Part shown: piece after piece, positions 23,909 through 32,418 of the stretch
Numbering within the stretch: the first letter of the stretch is position 1
Layout of the letters: each line of letters begins with the position of its first letter
Assembly: GCF_021272345.1 (NCBI RefSeq)
Contig: NZ_JAJSDQ010000008.1
Location: 1 to 64,000 of the forward strand
Length of the DNA stretch: 64,000 nucleotides
Source: Ornithinimicrobium sediminis
Lineage (GTDB): Bacteria > Actinomycetota > Actinomycetes > Actinomycetales > Dermatophilaceae
Direction: 5' to 3'
Position numbers and translations under genes: made by a program
Notes under the pieces: model-generated
Seen by the model: the letters and a program-made list of their open reading frames with translations, nothing else
Databases searched by the model: none
What the model was told of the DNA's origin: nothing

Positions 23909-24903
23909 GCGCCCTGCCGGCCGACCGCCAGGGGCTGGTGGAGGCGGGCGCCCCGGGGATGCTGCGCGAGATGATGCGGATCCGCAGGTTCGAGGAGATG
24001 TGCGCCGAGCTCTACAGCGCGACCCGGATCAGGGGGTTCGTGCACCTGTGCATCGGCGAGGAGGCCGTCGCCGTCGGCGTCGTCTCCTCGCTCGCCGAGG
24101 GGGACGCCGTCTTCTCGACCTACCGAGAGCACGGGCACGCGCTCGCGCGAGGGGTGCCGATGCCGTCCGTCATGGCCGAGATGTTCGGCAAGGTGACCGG
24201 GTGCAGCCGGGGGCGAGGGGGCTCCATGCACCTCTTCGACGTCTCCCGGCGGTTCTACGGGGGCAGCGCCATCGTGGCCGGCGGCATCCCGCTCGCGGTC
24301 GGGACCGCGCTGGCCGACCGGCTGCACGGCACCTCCGACGTCACCGTCGCGATCTTCGGCGAGGGGGCCATGGCCGAGGGCGCCTTCCACGAGAGCGCCA
24401 ACCTCGCGGCGCTGTGGGGCCTGCCGGTGCTCTTCGTGTGCGAGAACAACCGCTACGCCATGGGCACGGCCCTGGCCCGGGAGCACGCCGACACCGACCT
24501 CACGGCCCGCGCCGCGTCGTACGGCATGGTCGCCTGGTCGGTCGACGGCATGGACGTCCTGGCCGTGCAGGACGCGACGTGCCGCGCGCTCGCCCTCGTG
24601 CGTGGGGGCGGTGGCCCGTGTTTCCTGGAGCTGCGCACCTACCGCTTCCGGGCGCACTCGATGTACGACCCGGACCGTTACCGCGACAAGGCGGAGGTCG
24701 AGGAGTGGAAGGGGGCCGACCCCATCCCGGCGCTGTCGTCACTGTTGGTCGAGCACGACGTGCTGACCCAGGACGAGCTCACCGCGTGGGCTGCGGAGAT
24801 CGAGGCCGAGGTGGCCGCCGCGGTGGAGGCCGCGGACCGCGCGCCGCTGGAGCCGGTGGAGGACCTCACCCGGTTCGTGACCACCGAGGAGGAGCGGACA
24901 TGA
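23905..24903 (+). CDS. 2-oxo acid (pyruvate/acetoin) dehydrogenase E1 alpha subunit
   Basis: A 332-residue thiamine-diphosphate enzyme subunit. [11 protein letters not shown], the TPP motif [20 protein letters not shown]...[10 protein letters not shown], and the phosphorylation-loop-like [15 protein letters not shown] are seen. Text such as [13 protein letters not shown] is typical of AcoA/PdhA proteins. With the beta subunit it decarboxylates a 2-oxo acid or cleaves acetoin and transfers the acyl group to E2 lipoate. It starts in an ATGA overlap with the ligase gene. The substrate is not decided by sequence. Confidence 0.88.
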   Translation: MSALPADRQGLVEAGAPGMLREMMRIRRFEEMCAELYSATRIRGFVHLCIGEEAVAVGVVSSLAEGDAVFSTYREHGHALARGVPMPSVMAEMFGKVTGCSRGRGGSMHLFDVSRRFYGGSAIVAGGIPLAVGTALADRLHGTSDVTVAIFGEGAMAEGAFHESANLAALWGLPVLFVCENNRYAMGTALAREHADTDLTARAASYGMVAWSVDGMDVLAVQDATCRALALVRGGGGPCFLELRTYRFRAHSMYDPDRYRDKAEVEEWKGADPIPALSSLLVEHDVLTQDELTAWAAEIEAEVAAAVEAADRAPLEPVEDLTRFVTTEEERT

Positions 24904-25898
24904 CCGACACCGGCGCCCCCGTGACGACCTACCGCGAGGCACTGCGGGAGGCGCACCGTGACGCCATGCGGCGCGATCCCGAGGTCTTCCTCATGGGCGA
25001 GGACGTGGGTCGCTACGGCGGGTCCTTCGCCGTCAGCCTGGGACTGCTCGAGGAGTTCGGCGAGGACCGGGTGCGGGACACACCCCTGTCGGAGGTCGCC
25101 TTCACCGGTGCCGGCATCGGCGCCGCCCTGCGCGGGATGCGGCCGATCGTCGAGATCATGACCGTCAACTTCAGCCTGCTCGCCCTGGACCAGATCCTCA
25201 ACAACGCGGCCACCCTGCGGCACATGTCGGGTGGGCAGGTGAACGTGCCGGTCGTGATCCGGATGACCACCGGCGGCGGACGCCAGCTCGCCGCGCAGCA
25301 CTCCCACAGCCTGGAGGGCTGGTACGCCCACATCCCCGGGTTGCGGATCGTGGCACCGGCGACCGTCGAGGACGCCCGCGGCATGCTGTGGCCCGCCCTC
25401 CAGGACCCCGACCCCGTCCTGTTCTTCGAGCACGGCTCGCTCTACCCGCTCAAGGGGCCGCTGCCCGACCCGGCCCCGGAGGTCGACATCGTCAGTGCGG
25501 CCGTGCGCCGGCCGGGGCAGGACGTCACGGTCGTCACCTACGGTGCCGGCGTGGGCAAGGCCCTGACGGCGGCCACCGAGCTCGCGAGAGAGGGCATCGA
25601 GGCCGAGGTGGTGGACCTGCGGGTGCTGCGGCCGCTGGACGACGCGACCGTGCTCGCCTCGGTCGCCCGCACCCACCGGGTCGTCGTGGTCGACGAGGGG
25701 TGGCGTTCCGGTGGCCTGTCGGCCGAGATCTCGGCCCGGATCGCCGAGCAGGCGTTCTTCGACCTGGACGCTCCGGTCGAGCGGGTCTGCGGGGTGGAGG
25801 TGCCTGTGCCCTACGCGGCTCACCTGGAGCGGGCGGCACTGCCCCAGCCCGAGGACGTCGTCGCCGCCGTCCTGCGGGTGGTGCGCGGCGATGGGTGA
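24900..25898 (+). CDS. 2-oxo acid (pyruvate/acetoin) dehydrogenase E1 beta subunit
   Basis: A 332-residue transketolase-like subunit. [49 protein letters not shown] and a C-terminal transketolase domain with [12 protein letters not shown] are characteristic of AcoB/PdhB. It completes the alpha2beta2 E1. It overlaps the alpha gene by four bases and the E2 gene by eight, a tight operon. A separate homodimeric pyruvate dehydrogenase (aceE at 52472-55234) exists in this genome, so this E1 likely serves a different or conditional substrate. Confidence 0.9.
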   Translation: MTDTGAPVTTYREALREAHRDAMRRDPEVFLMGEDVGRYGGSFAVSLGLLEEFGEDRVRDTPLSEVAFTGAGIGAALRGMRPIVEIMTVNFSLLALDQILNNAATLRHMSGGQVNVPVVIRMTTGGGRQLAAQHSHSLEGWYAHIPGLRIVAPATVEDARGMLWPALQDPDPVLFFEHGSLYPLKGPLPDPAPEVDIVSAAVRRPGQDVTVVTYGAGVGKALTAATELAREGIEAEVVDLRVLRPLDDATVLASVARTHRVVVVDEGWRSGGLSAEISARIAEQAFFDLDAPVERVCGVEVPVPYAAHLERAALPQPEDVVAAVLRVVRGDG

Positions 25899-27285
25899 CT
25901 TCCGTATGCCGTCGCTCGGGGCGGACATGGAGGAGGGGATCCTCCTGGAGTGGCTGGTGGCCCCGGGGCAGCAGGTGCACCGCGGTGACGTCATCGCGGT
26001 CGTCGAGACCCCCAAGTCAGCGGTCGAGGTCGAGTGCTTCCAGGACGGCACCGTCCGCGAGCTCGTGGCGGACGAGGGGGAGCAGGTGCCCGTGGGCGGG
26101 GTGCTGGCGCGGCTGGACGACGGGCCGCCGTCCGCCCCCGCCGAGGAGGCTCCGGCCGCCAGGGACGGGGAGCCGGCCGCAGAGCCTCCGAGAGCCGTGG
26201 CGCAGCACGCGGCCCACCGCACCGTCTCGCCGCTGGTGCGTCGCCGCGCCCGGGAGCTGGGCCTGGACCCCGACGAGGTCACGGGCACCGGCCCCGGGGG
26301 GACGGTGACCCGCAGCGACGTGGAGACGGCCGCTGCCGCGGCTGCCGTGACCGACGCCATGGTGCCGCCCGGGTCCCCCTCGCGGTCCGGGACGCCGGCG
26401 CCACCCGGTGCGGACACGGCACGCGCCAGGGTGTCGCCCTATGCCCGGCGCCTGGCGAAGGAGCGAGGTGTGGACCCCGGCGGTCTGACCGGCACCGGTC
26501 CCGGCGGGACGGTGCGCGCCGCGGACGTGCTGCGTGCCGTGCCAGGCACGCCGTCGCGCTCCCCGGAAGCCGTGGCCGACCCGATGCCGCAGCGTCCGTC
26601 CCGGCGTGCGGCCGGGACCTCCGCCGACACGATGCGCGAGAGCATCGCAGCGGTGATGACGGCCTCCAACCGCGACATCCCGCACTACTACCTGAGCACG
26701 ACCGTGGACATGGCTGCGGCCACCGACTGGGTGCGGCGGCGCAACCGGGAGCTACCGGTCGAGGAGCGGCTCGTGCCCTCCGCCCTGCTCCTGCTGTCGG
26801 CTGCCCGGGCCGCCCGGGACGTGCCCGAGCTCAACGGGCACTGGGTGGACGGGACGTTCCACCCGGCCGACACGGTCGACCTCGGTGTCATCGTGTCGCT
26901 GCGCCGGGGCGGGCTCCTCGTGCCGGTGATCCCGGCGGCGCACGAGCGGACGGTGGGCGAGACGATGGCTGCCCTGCGGGAGCTCACCAGCCGGTCCCGT
27001 GCCGGGCGTCTGCGTGGTTCCGACCTGGTGCCTCCCAGCATCACCGTCTCCAACCTCGGTGACCAGGGCGTCGAGAGCGTGCTGGGCGTGATCTACCCGC
27101 CTCAGGTGGCGCTGGTGGGTTTCGGGGCCGTCTCCGAGCGCCCCTGGGCCGTCGACGGTCTGCTCGGTGTGCGACCCCTCGTCACCGTCACCCTCGCCGG
27201 CGACCACCGTGCCAGTGACGGTGCGGTGGGGGCCAGGTTCCTCAAGCGACTGGCCCGTTTCCTGCAACGACCGGAGGAGCTATGA
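25891..27285 (+). CDS. 2-oxo acid dehydrogenase E2 acyltransferase with two E3/E1-binding domains
   Basis: A 464-residue E2. The N-terminal lipoyl domain has Lys42 in [10 protein letters not shown]. Two peripheral-subunit-binding domains follow instead of one: about residues 112-150 ([20 protein letters not shown]) and about 181-216 ([20 protein letters not shown]), each ending TGTGPGGTV. The C-terminal catalytic acyltransferase domain (about 240-464) has the active His439 in AGDHRASDG. It carries acyl groups from E1 to CoA. No E3 (dihydrolipoamide dehydrogenase) is in the window. The stop overlaps the acyl carrier protein start by four bases. Confidence 0.9.
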   Translation: MGDFRMPSLGADMEEGILLEWLVAPGQQVHRGDVIAVVETPKSAVEVECFQDGTVRELVADEGEQVPVGGVLARLDDGPPSAPAEEAPAARDGEPAAEPPRAVAQHAAHRTVSPLVRRRARELGLDPDEVTGTGPGGTVTRSDVETAAAAAAVTDAMVPPGSPSRSGTPAPPGADTARARVSPYARRLAKERGVDPGGLTGTGPGGTVRAADVLRAVPGTPSRSPEAVADPMPQRPSRRAAGTSADTMRESIAAVMTASNRDIPHYYLSTTVDMAAATDWVRRRNRELPVEERLVPSALLLLSAARAARDVPELNGHWVDGTFHPADTVDLGVIVSLRRGGLLVPVIPAAHERTVGETMAALRELTSRSRAGRLRGSDLVPPSITVSNLGDQGVESVLGVIYPPQVALVGFGAVSERPWAVDGLLGVRPLVTVTLAGDHRASDGAVGARFLKRLARFLQRPEEL

Positions 27286-27515
27286 CACCCGCGGAAGCCC
27301 GGAGCCTGCTCGAGGATGCACTACGGGCGGTCGTGCCCGACGCCAGCCTGGAGGGCATGCCCGGTGACACGGACCTGCGCGAGGAGCTCGAGCTCGACTC
27401 GCTCGACTTCCTCACCGTCGTCGAGCGGCTCAGCATCGGTGCAGGCGTGCGCATCGAGGAGGACGAGGACCTCAGGACCATCGATGCCGTGGTCGGGCGG
27501 CTCACCGGCGGGTGA
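27282..27515 (+). CDS. Acyl carrier protein encoded in the 2-oxo acid dehydrogenase operon
   Basis: A 77-residue ACP-like protein. The phosphopantetheine site is Ser40 in ELELDSLDFLTVVERL, with acidic helices around it as in carrier proteins. It is clearly distinct from the fatty-acid AcpP at 46438-46686 (DIDSLSMM). It starts in an ATGA overlap with the E2 gene and ends in a 14-base convergent overlap with a membrane protein gene. Its place beside an acyl-CoA ligase and an E2 suggests it accepts an acyl group made by one of them. No dedicated ketosynthase is nearby. Confidence 0.88.
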   Translation: MTPAEARSLLEDALRAVVPDASLEGMPGDTDLREELELDSLDFLTVVERLSIGAGVRIEEDEDLRTIDAVVGRLTGG

Positions 27516-28158
27516 GCCCGTGCTCCAGGCCGCGCCGCCAGCGACGGGCCCCCGCGGCGCCGGCCAAGGCCAGCGACATGGCGACCACCACGGCCAGCAC
27601 GAAGGTCCAGGGCGAGGCGCCGGTCACCGACGCGCCGACGGCGACGTGGGCGACAGTGCCCGGGACGATCCCGACGGCGGTGCCGGCCACATAGGCACCC
27701 CAGGGCACGGCGGTCAGGCCGAGGGCGTAGCTGACCGGGGAGAAGGGGAGCACCGGCACCAGGCGCAGCCCCACCACGGCGAGCGTCCCGTGCCGGCGCA
27801 GGGCGGCGTCGACGGTCGCGACCCGGTCGCCGACGGTGACCTCGACCGCCTCCCGGCCCAGGGAGTGGGCCAGCGCGAAGGCAGCCACGGCCCCCAGCAT
27901 GGAGGCGACCCACACCAGCCCCACCCCCCAGCCCAGCCCGAAGACCCACCCGGCCGTCACGGCCAGCACGTTCTTGGGCAGGGGTGTCAGCACCGCCACG
28001 GCATACCCGAGCACGAAGGCGACAGGGGCGACAGGGCCGAGGTCGGTCAGCCACGCCTCGACCCCGGCGCGGGTGGGCACCCCCACCACCGCAGCAGCCA
28101 CGACGCCGCCGAGGACGAGCAGCACCAGGACCAGTGCTCGCCGGCGCCAACCGTCCAT
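27502..28158 (-). CDS. TVP38/TMEM64 (DedA-like, VTT domain) membrane protein
   Basis: A 218-residue membrane protein with about five or six hydrophobic segments. The VTT-domain pattern is seen in [16 protein letters not shown] and in the re-entrant region [20 protein letters not shown], with a conserved Arg and Pro. Family members act in lipid or small-molecule membrane homeostasis; the exact substrate is unknown. A GGAG lies about eight bases before the ATG at 28158. The gene is convergent with the operon ending in the acyl carrier protein and divergent from pgi. Confidence 0.8.
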   Translation of the reverse strand: MDGWRRRALVLVLLVLGGVVAAAVVGVPTRAGVEAWLTDLGPVAPVAFVLGYAVAVLTPLPKNVLAVTAGWVFGLGWGVGLVWVASMLGAVAAFALAHSLGREAVEVTVGDRVATVDAALRRHGTLAVVGLRLVPVLPFSPVSYALGLTAVPWGAYVAGTAVGIVPGTVAHVAVGASVTGASPWTFVLAVVVAMSLALAGAAGARRWRRGLEHGLTRR

Positions 28159-28276
28159 CGCGCACGCTCCGACCTGTGAACGCGGGCCGGACCGACGACC
28201 CGGCCGCGGCCCCGTGGCTCGATCGTACTGGCCCGCAGCCTGGAAAGAGCCCACGAGGTGCGGCAGACTGCACGCC

Positions 28277-29914
28277 ATGGCCGTGAGCGATCTTCCCCAG
28301 TGGCAGGCCCTGCAGGACCATCACGCACAGGTGGGGGAGGTGCACCTGCGGACCTTGTTCGAGGAGGACCCCACGCGTGGGGAGCGGCTCGTCGCCGAGG
28401 TCGGAGGGGTGTACCTCGACTACTCCAAGCACCGGGTCACCGACGAGACGATGCGGCTGCTGGTCGACCTGGCCGAGGCGTGCGGGCTGCGCCGTCGCAT
28501 CGACGCGATGTTCGCGGGCGAGCGCATCAACACCACGGAGGACCGGGCGGTGCTCCATGTCGCGCTGCGTGCCTCGGCGGACAGGGTCATCGAGGTGGAC
28601 GGCCAGGACGTGGTCCCGGACGTGCAGGAGGTGCTGGGCCGGATGCGGGTCTTCGCCGACGACGTGCGGGAGGGCCGGTGGACCGGGCACACCGGCAAGC
28701 GCATCCGCACTGTGGTCAACATCGGCATCGGCGGCTCCGACCTCGGGCCGGCCATGGCCTACGAGGCGCTGCGCGACGCCACGACCAGGGACATGACCTT
28801 CCGGTTCGTGTCCAACGTCGACGCTGCCGACATCGTGGAGGCCACGCGCGACCTGGACCCGGAGGAGACCCTGTTCGTCGTCGCCTCCAAGACCTTCACC
28901 ACCGTGGAGACGCTCACCAACGCGCGGACCGCGCGCGAGTGGCTGGTCGCCGCTCTCGGCGAGGAGGCCGTCGCCCGCCACTTCGTGGCGGTGTCGACCA
29001 ACCGGGAGAAGGTGACCGACTTCGGGATCGACCCGGGCAGCATGTTCGGCTTCTGGGACTGGGTCGGCGGACGCTACTCCTTCACCTCTGCCATCGGCCT
29101 GTCGCTCATGGTCGCCATCGGGCCCGACGCCTTCGAGGAGATGCTCGCGGGCTTCCGCACCATGGACGACCACTTCCGCACCGCCCCCCTGGAGAGCAAC
29201 ATCCCGGTCCTGATGGGGCTGCTGGGGGTCTGGTACGGCAACTTCTTCGGCGCCGACACGCACGCGGTGCTGCCCTACAGCCAGTACCTCCAGCGGTTCC
29301 CGGCCTACCTCCAGCAGCTCGACATGGAGAGCAACGGCAAGTCGGTGACGCTCGACGGCTCTCCGGTGGGCGTGCAGACCGGTCCGGTGGTCTGGGGACA
29401 GCCGGGCACCAACGGTCAGCACGCCTTCTACCAGCTCATCCACCAGGGCACCAAGCTCGTGCCGGCCGACTTCATCGGAGTGGTCGAGCCGTTCCACGAC
29501 GGCCCCGGCTCGCTCGGGACCCAGCACGACCTGCTCACCGCCAACCTGCTCGCCCAGACCGAGGCGCTGGCCATGGGCAAGACCGCGGAGGAGGTGCGGG
29601 CCGACGGGGTGTCCGGCACGTTGGTGGCCCACCGCACCTTCCCGGGCAACAGCCCGACCTCCACACTCCTGGTCGACCGGCTCTCACCGCATACGCTCGG
29701 CCAGCTGGTCGCCCTCTACGAGCACAAGGTCTTCGTGCAGGGCGCCATCTGGGGCATCAACAGCTTCGACCAGTGGGGTGTCGAGCTCGGCAAGGTGCTG
29801 GCCCAGCAGATCGACCCCGAGCTCGTGGGCGACGTGGCCGAGCTGAGCCACGACAGCTCGACCAACGCGTTGATCCGCCGGTACCGCACCGGGCGAGGCC
29901 GCTCCACGGCCTGA
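28277..29914 (+). CDS. pgi: Glucose-6-phosphate isomerase
   Basis: A 545-residue cytoplasmic enzyme that interconverts glucose-6-phosphate and fructose-6-phosphate. The family's landmarks are all here: [58 protein letters not shown] with the catalytic Glu, [15 protein letters not shown] with the catalytic His, and [11 protein letters not shown] with the late Lys. The length is normal for the bacterial/eukaryotic type. It is a single gene with the start at ATG 28277. Confidence 0.95.
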   Translation: MAVSDLPQWQALQDHHAQVGEVHLRTLFEEDPTRGERLVAEVGGVYLDYSKHRVTDETMRLLVDLAEACGLRRRIDAMFAGERINTTEDRAVLHVALRASADRVIEVDGQDVVPDVQEVLGRMRVFADDVREGRWTGHTGKRIRTVVNIGIGGSDLGPAMAYEALRDATTRDMTFRFVSNVDAADIVEATRDLDPEETLFVVASKTFTTVETLTNARTAREWLVAALGEEAVARHFVAVSTNREKVTDFGIDPGSMFGFWDWVGGRYSFTSAIGLSLMVAIGPDAFEEMLAGFRTMDDHFRTAPLESNIPVLMGLLGVWYGNFFGADTHAVLPYSQYLQRFPAYLQQLDMESNGKSVTLDGSPVGVQTGPVVWGQPGTNGQHAFYQLIHQGTKLVPADFIGVVEPFHDGPGSLGTQHDLLTANLLAQTEALAMGKTAEEVRADGVSGTLVAHRTFPGNSPTSTLLVDRLSPHTLGQLVALYEHKVFVQGAIWGINSFDQWGVELGKVLAQQIDPELVGDVAELSHDSSTNALIRRYRTGRGRSTA

Positions 29915-29933
29915 CCTGTCCCGGGCTGCGAGG

Positions 29934-32285
29934 TCAGCGGGCGGGACGCGAGGTCTGACGCAGCTGCCGGGCGACGGCCTGGGCGCGCCCCCGGACGTCG
30001 AGCTTGCGGTAGATGCTGGAGGTGTGGTGCATCACCGTCTTGGGGGTGATGCCCAACGCGGCGGAGATCTCCTTGTTGGACTCACCGGCGACGAGCCGCT
30101 CCAGCACCTGCTCCTCCCGCTCGGTCAGGTGGCGCGTCCCCTCCAGCGGTGCGGTCGGCACCTCGGGGGCCATCGAGGCGGTGTAGGTGATGGCTTCCTG
30201 GGCGGCCGTCGCGTGCCCGAGGGCAGCCCCGGCGGCGTAGGCCGCCTCCAGCTCGCCGTCCCCCCCGCTCGCCCGGAACGCCTCCAGGGCCTGGTCGTAG
30301 CGCTGCCCGGCCCAGGGCGGCAGGCTGGGGCGCAGGACCGGGAGATGGACCGAGGTCATGCCGTGGAACCGCGCCGCCTGCACCGGGTCGTCATGGGCCT
30401 GGGCAACATAGGCCAGGCACATCAACGGAGCCCCGCACCACCCCCAGACGCCGGCGGCACGGGCCATGGCGATGGCCTCGCCGCAGTGGACGGCGGCAGC
30501 GGGGAGGTCGCCGGCGCGCAGGGCGTCCATGGCTGCCACGGGCTGGACCCAGGCCTGCGTATGCCGGTCGCCGGACCGGCGCGCCCCGGTCACCAGCTCG
30601 TCGGCCGTGGGCAGCGGCAGGCCGGTGTCGGCACTGCCGGGCAGGGTCCGCAGCAGACCTGCGGTAGGCACCACCAGGGCGGGGTCCTCCAGGTGCAGTG
30701 CTCGCTCGTGGGCCGCGCGAGCCCACGACAGGGCTTCGTCGACCCGGCCCTCCTGGTGCGCCAGCATGCCGGACCACAGCTCGAACCGGGTCAGGTTGTA
30801 GGTGTCGGCCAGGGACCGCGCGAGTGCGAGGCCCTCGGCGCACAGCGGGACGATGCTCTCCCGGTGGTGCAGCGTGCGGGAGGTCCGCACAGCGAGCGCC
30901 AGCACCCCGACCAGCACCTCAGGGGAGGCCGTGCGGGCCAGCGCGACCGCCGCGTCCAGGTCGGGCAGCACGGAGTCGACCTCCTCCGCGTGCCTGGCGC
31001 TCTCGGCACGGTGCAGTGCGTGCCACGCCCGCAGCTGGGACCGGATGCCCGGGGCTGCGCCGCGACAGTCCGCGACGTCGCGGGTGCGCTGGAGCAGCGC
31101 GACATGAGCAGCGTGGGTGCCGCGGTTGAGCCACAGGGGGGCCAGCGCCAGGCACAGCGTGCTCGCCGCAGCCGAGTCCGCGGATCGCAGGGCGTCGTGC
31201 AGCGCCGTCACCAGGTCGACCTCGACCGGCTGGACGAGGCGCCTGGCGGTGGTGGGCCGTCCTCCGGCCTCGGCCGCCAGGGAGCGGGTCGCCACGTCCT
31301 GGGCCCAGAGGTGGTGCCGACGGTCGAGGTCGCGCAGGCAGGCCTGACCATGGACACCGAGCTCGTGCCGGGCGTGCTCGCGCACGAGCGGGTGCAGGGA
31401 GAACAGGCTGGCGCCGGAGCGGTGGTCCGCGTCCACCAGGTGCACGTCGACCAGGGTCGAGAGCCTCTCCACGACGTCGGGCAGCCCGGAGACCGCCTCG
31501 ACCGCCTCGACACCCACCGCGCTGCCGAAGACGGTCAGCTCCTGGAGCAGCTCACGCTCGGGTGCGGCGAGGAGCGCCAGACTCCACCCGATGGACCCGA
31601 AGAGGTCGGGCTCGTCCCCCCCGCCATCGGGGGAGGAGCAGCCCAGCACCTCTCTCGACGAGGAGCGTTCGAGCAGCCTGCGCAGCGTCGGGGGTGAGAA
31701 CGCGGCGGTGCGCGCTGCGGCGAGCTCGATCGCCAGTGGCAGCCCACCGAGCCGGACGCAGACGGCCGCGATGTCGGACAGCGCTGGGCCGTCCATCCGC
31801 GCTGTCGTGCCGGTGGCAGCGGCGACGTCGAGGAAGAGCTGCACCGCAGGGTGCCGGGCCAGCCCAGCCGTCGGAGCCTGCGGGTCGGCGTCGGCGAAGG
31901 GCTGCAGGCGCACCACGCGCTCGCCGGGGACGTGCAGGGGGGCGCGTGCCGTGACCAGGAGGCGCAGGTCCGGCCTGGACCCCAGCAGTGCGGAGAGCGC
32001 CTCGGCGGCGTCGGGCGTGCGATGCACGTCGTCCACCACCACGAGGCCGGGCATGCCCTCGAGGGCGGCGGCGACCGCGGGCGCGAGCAGGCCGTGCTCG
32101 AGCACCTGACGGGCGTCGACGGTGGCGACCGGCCCGACGTCGAGGTCCGGCAGGTCGGCGACGTGCCGCGCCAGCCGCGACTTGCCGACGCCGGGGAGCC
32201 CGGTCAGCGTGACCAGCCGGCAGCGCGCTTGGCCGAGCAGCCGGACGACCTCCGCCACGGCCTCGCTGCGCCCGCGGAGCGGCAT
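29934..32285 (-). CDS. ATPase-LuxR family transcriptional regulator
   Basis: A 783-residue regulator. P-loop TGLPGVGKS is at residues 28-36, and a Walker B-like region LVVVDDVHRTPDAAEAL and an ATPase lid follow. The middle is a helical, Ala/Leu-rich repeat region. The C-terminal LuxR helix-turn-helix is EREEQVLERLVAGESNKEIS then LGITPKTVMHHTSSIYRKL. The start is set at ATG 32285, with GGGGTG upstream. It is divergent from the giant SpvB/Rhs gene across a 133-base region with overlapping palindromes, so it is the prime candidate to control that gene. Confidence 0.87.
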   Translation of the reverse strand: MPLRGRSEAVAEVVRLLGQARCRLVTLTGLPGVGKSRLARHVADLPDLDVGPVATVDARQVLEHGLLAPAVAAALEGMPGLVVVDDVHRTPDAAEALSALLGSRPDLRLLVTARAPLHVPGERVVRLQPFADADPQAPTAGLARHPAVQLFLDVAAATGTTARMDGPALSDIAAVCVRLGGLPLAIELAAARTAAFSPPTLRRLLERSSSREVLGCSSPDGGGDEPDLFGSIGWSLALLAAPERELLQELTVFGSAVGVEAVEAVSGLPDVVERLSTLVDVHLVDADHRSGASLFSLHPLVREHARHELGVHGQACLRDLDRRHHLWAQDVATRSLAAEAGGRPTTARRLVQPVEVDLVTALHDALRSADSAAASTLCLALAPLWLNRGTHAAHVALLQRTRDVADCRGAAPGIRSQLRAWHALHRAESARHAEEVDSVLPDLDAAVALARTASPEVLVGVLALAVRTSRTLHHRESIVPLCAEGLALARSLADTYNLTRFELWSGMLAHQEGRVDEALSWARAAHERALHLEDPALVVPTAGLLRTLPGSADTGLPLPTADELVTGARRSGDRHTQAWVQPVAAMDALRAGDLPAAAVHCGEAIAMARAAGVWGWCGAPLMCLAYVAQAHDDPVQAARFHGMTSVHLPVLRPSLPPWAGQRYDQALEAFRASGGDGELEAAYAAGAALGHATAAQEAITYTASMAPEVPTAPLEGTRHLTEREEQVLERLVAGESNKEISAALGITPKTVMHHTSSIYRKLDVRGRAQAVARQLRQTSRPAR

Positions 32286-32324
32286 GTGCGACGACACCCC
32301 GGTGAGTATTCCAGACCGTCGCAC

Positions 32325-32343
32325 CCCTATAGGGCATTTGCCC
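32325..32343. promoter_or_regulatory. Overlapping palindromes in the LuxR/Rhs divergent promoter region
   Basis: A perfect CCCTATAGGG at 32325-32334 runs into GGGCA-TT-TGCCC at 32332-32343, sharing the GGG. They lie 40-58 bases from the LuxR start and 76-94 bases from the Rhs start. TATAGG in the first dyad could also be a -10 element on either strand. This is a likely operator or promoter core. Confidence 0.45.
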
Positions 32344-32418
32344 GATGCGGCCAGGACGGGACCTCTGCTGGACTCGGCATGCCCGTGCGGTCGGCGCGGG
32401 TCAACCGAGGAGTCGGCT

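Noticed and set aside
23905-27285. The E1/E2 operon as the housekeeping pyruvate dehydrogenase
   Set aside because: A normal actinobacterial homodimeric aceE is present at 52472-55234. The operon lacks E3 and has a ligase and ACP, so a different role is more likely, although pyruvate remains a possible substrate.
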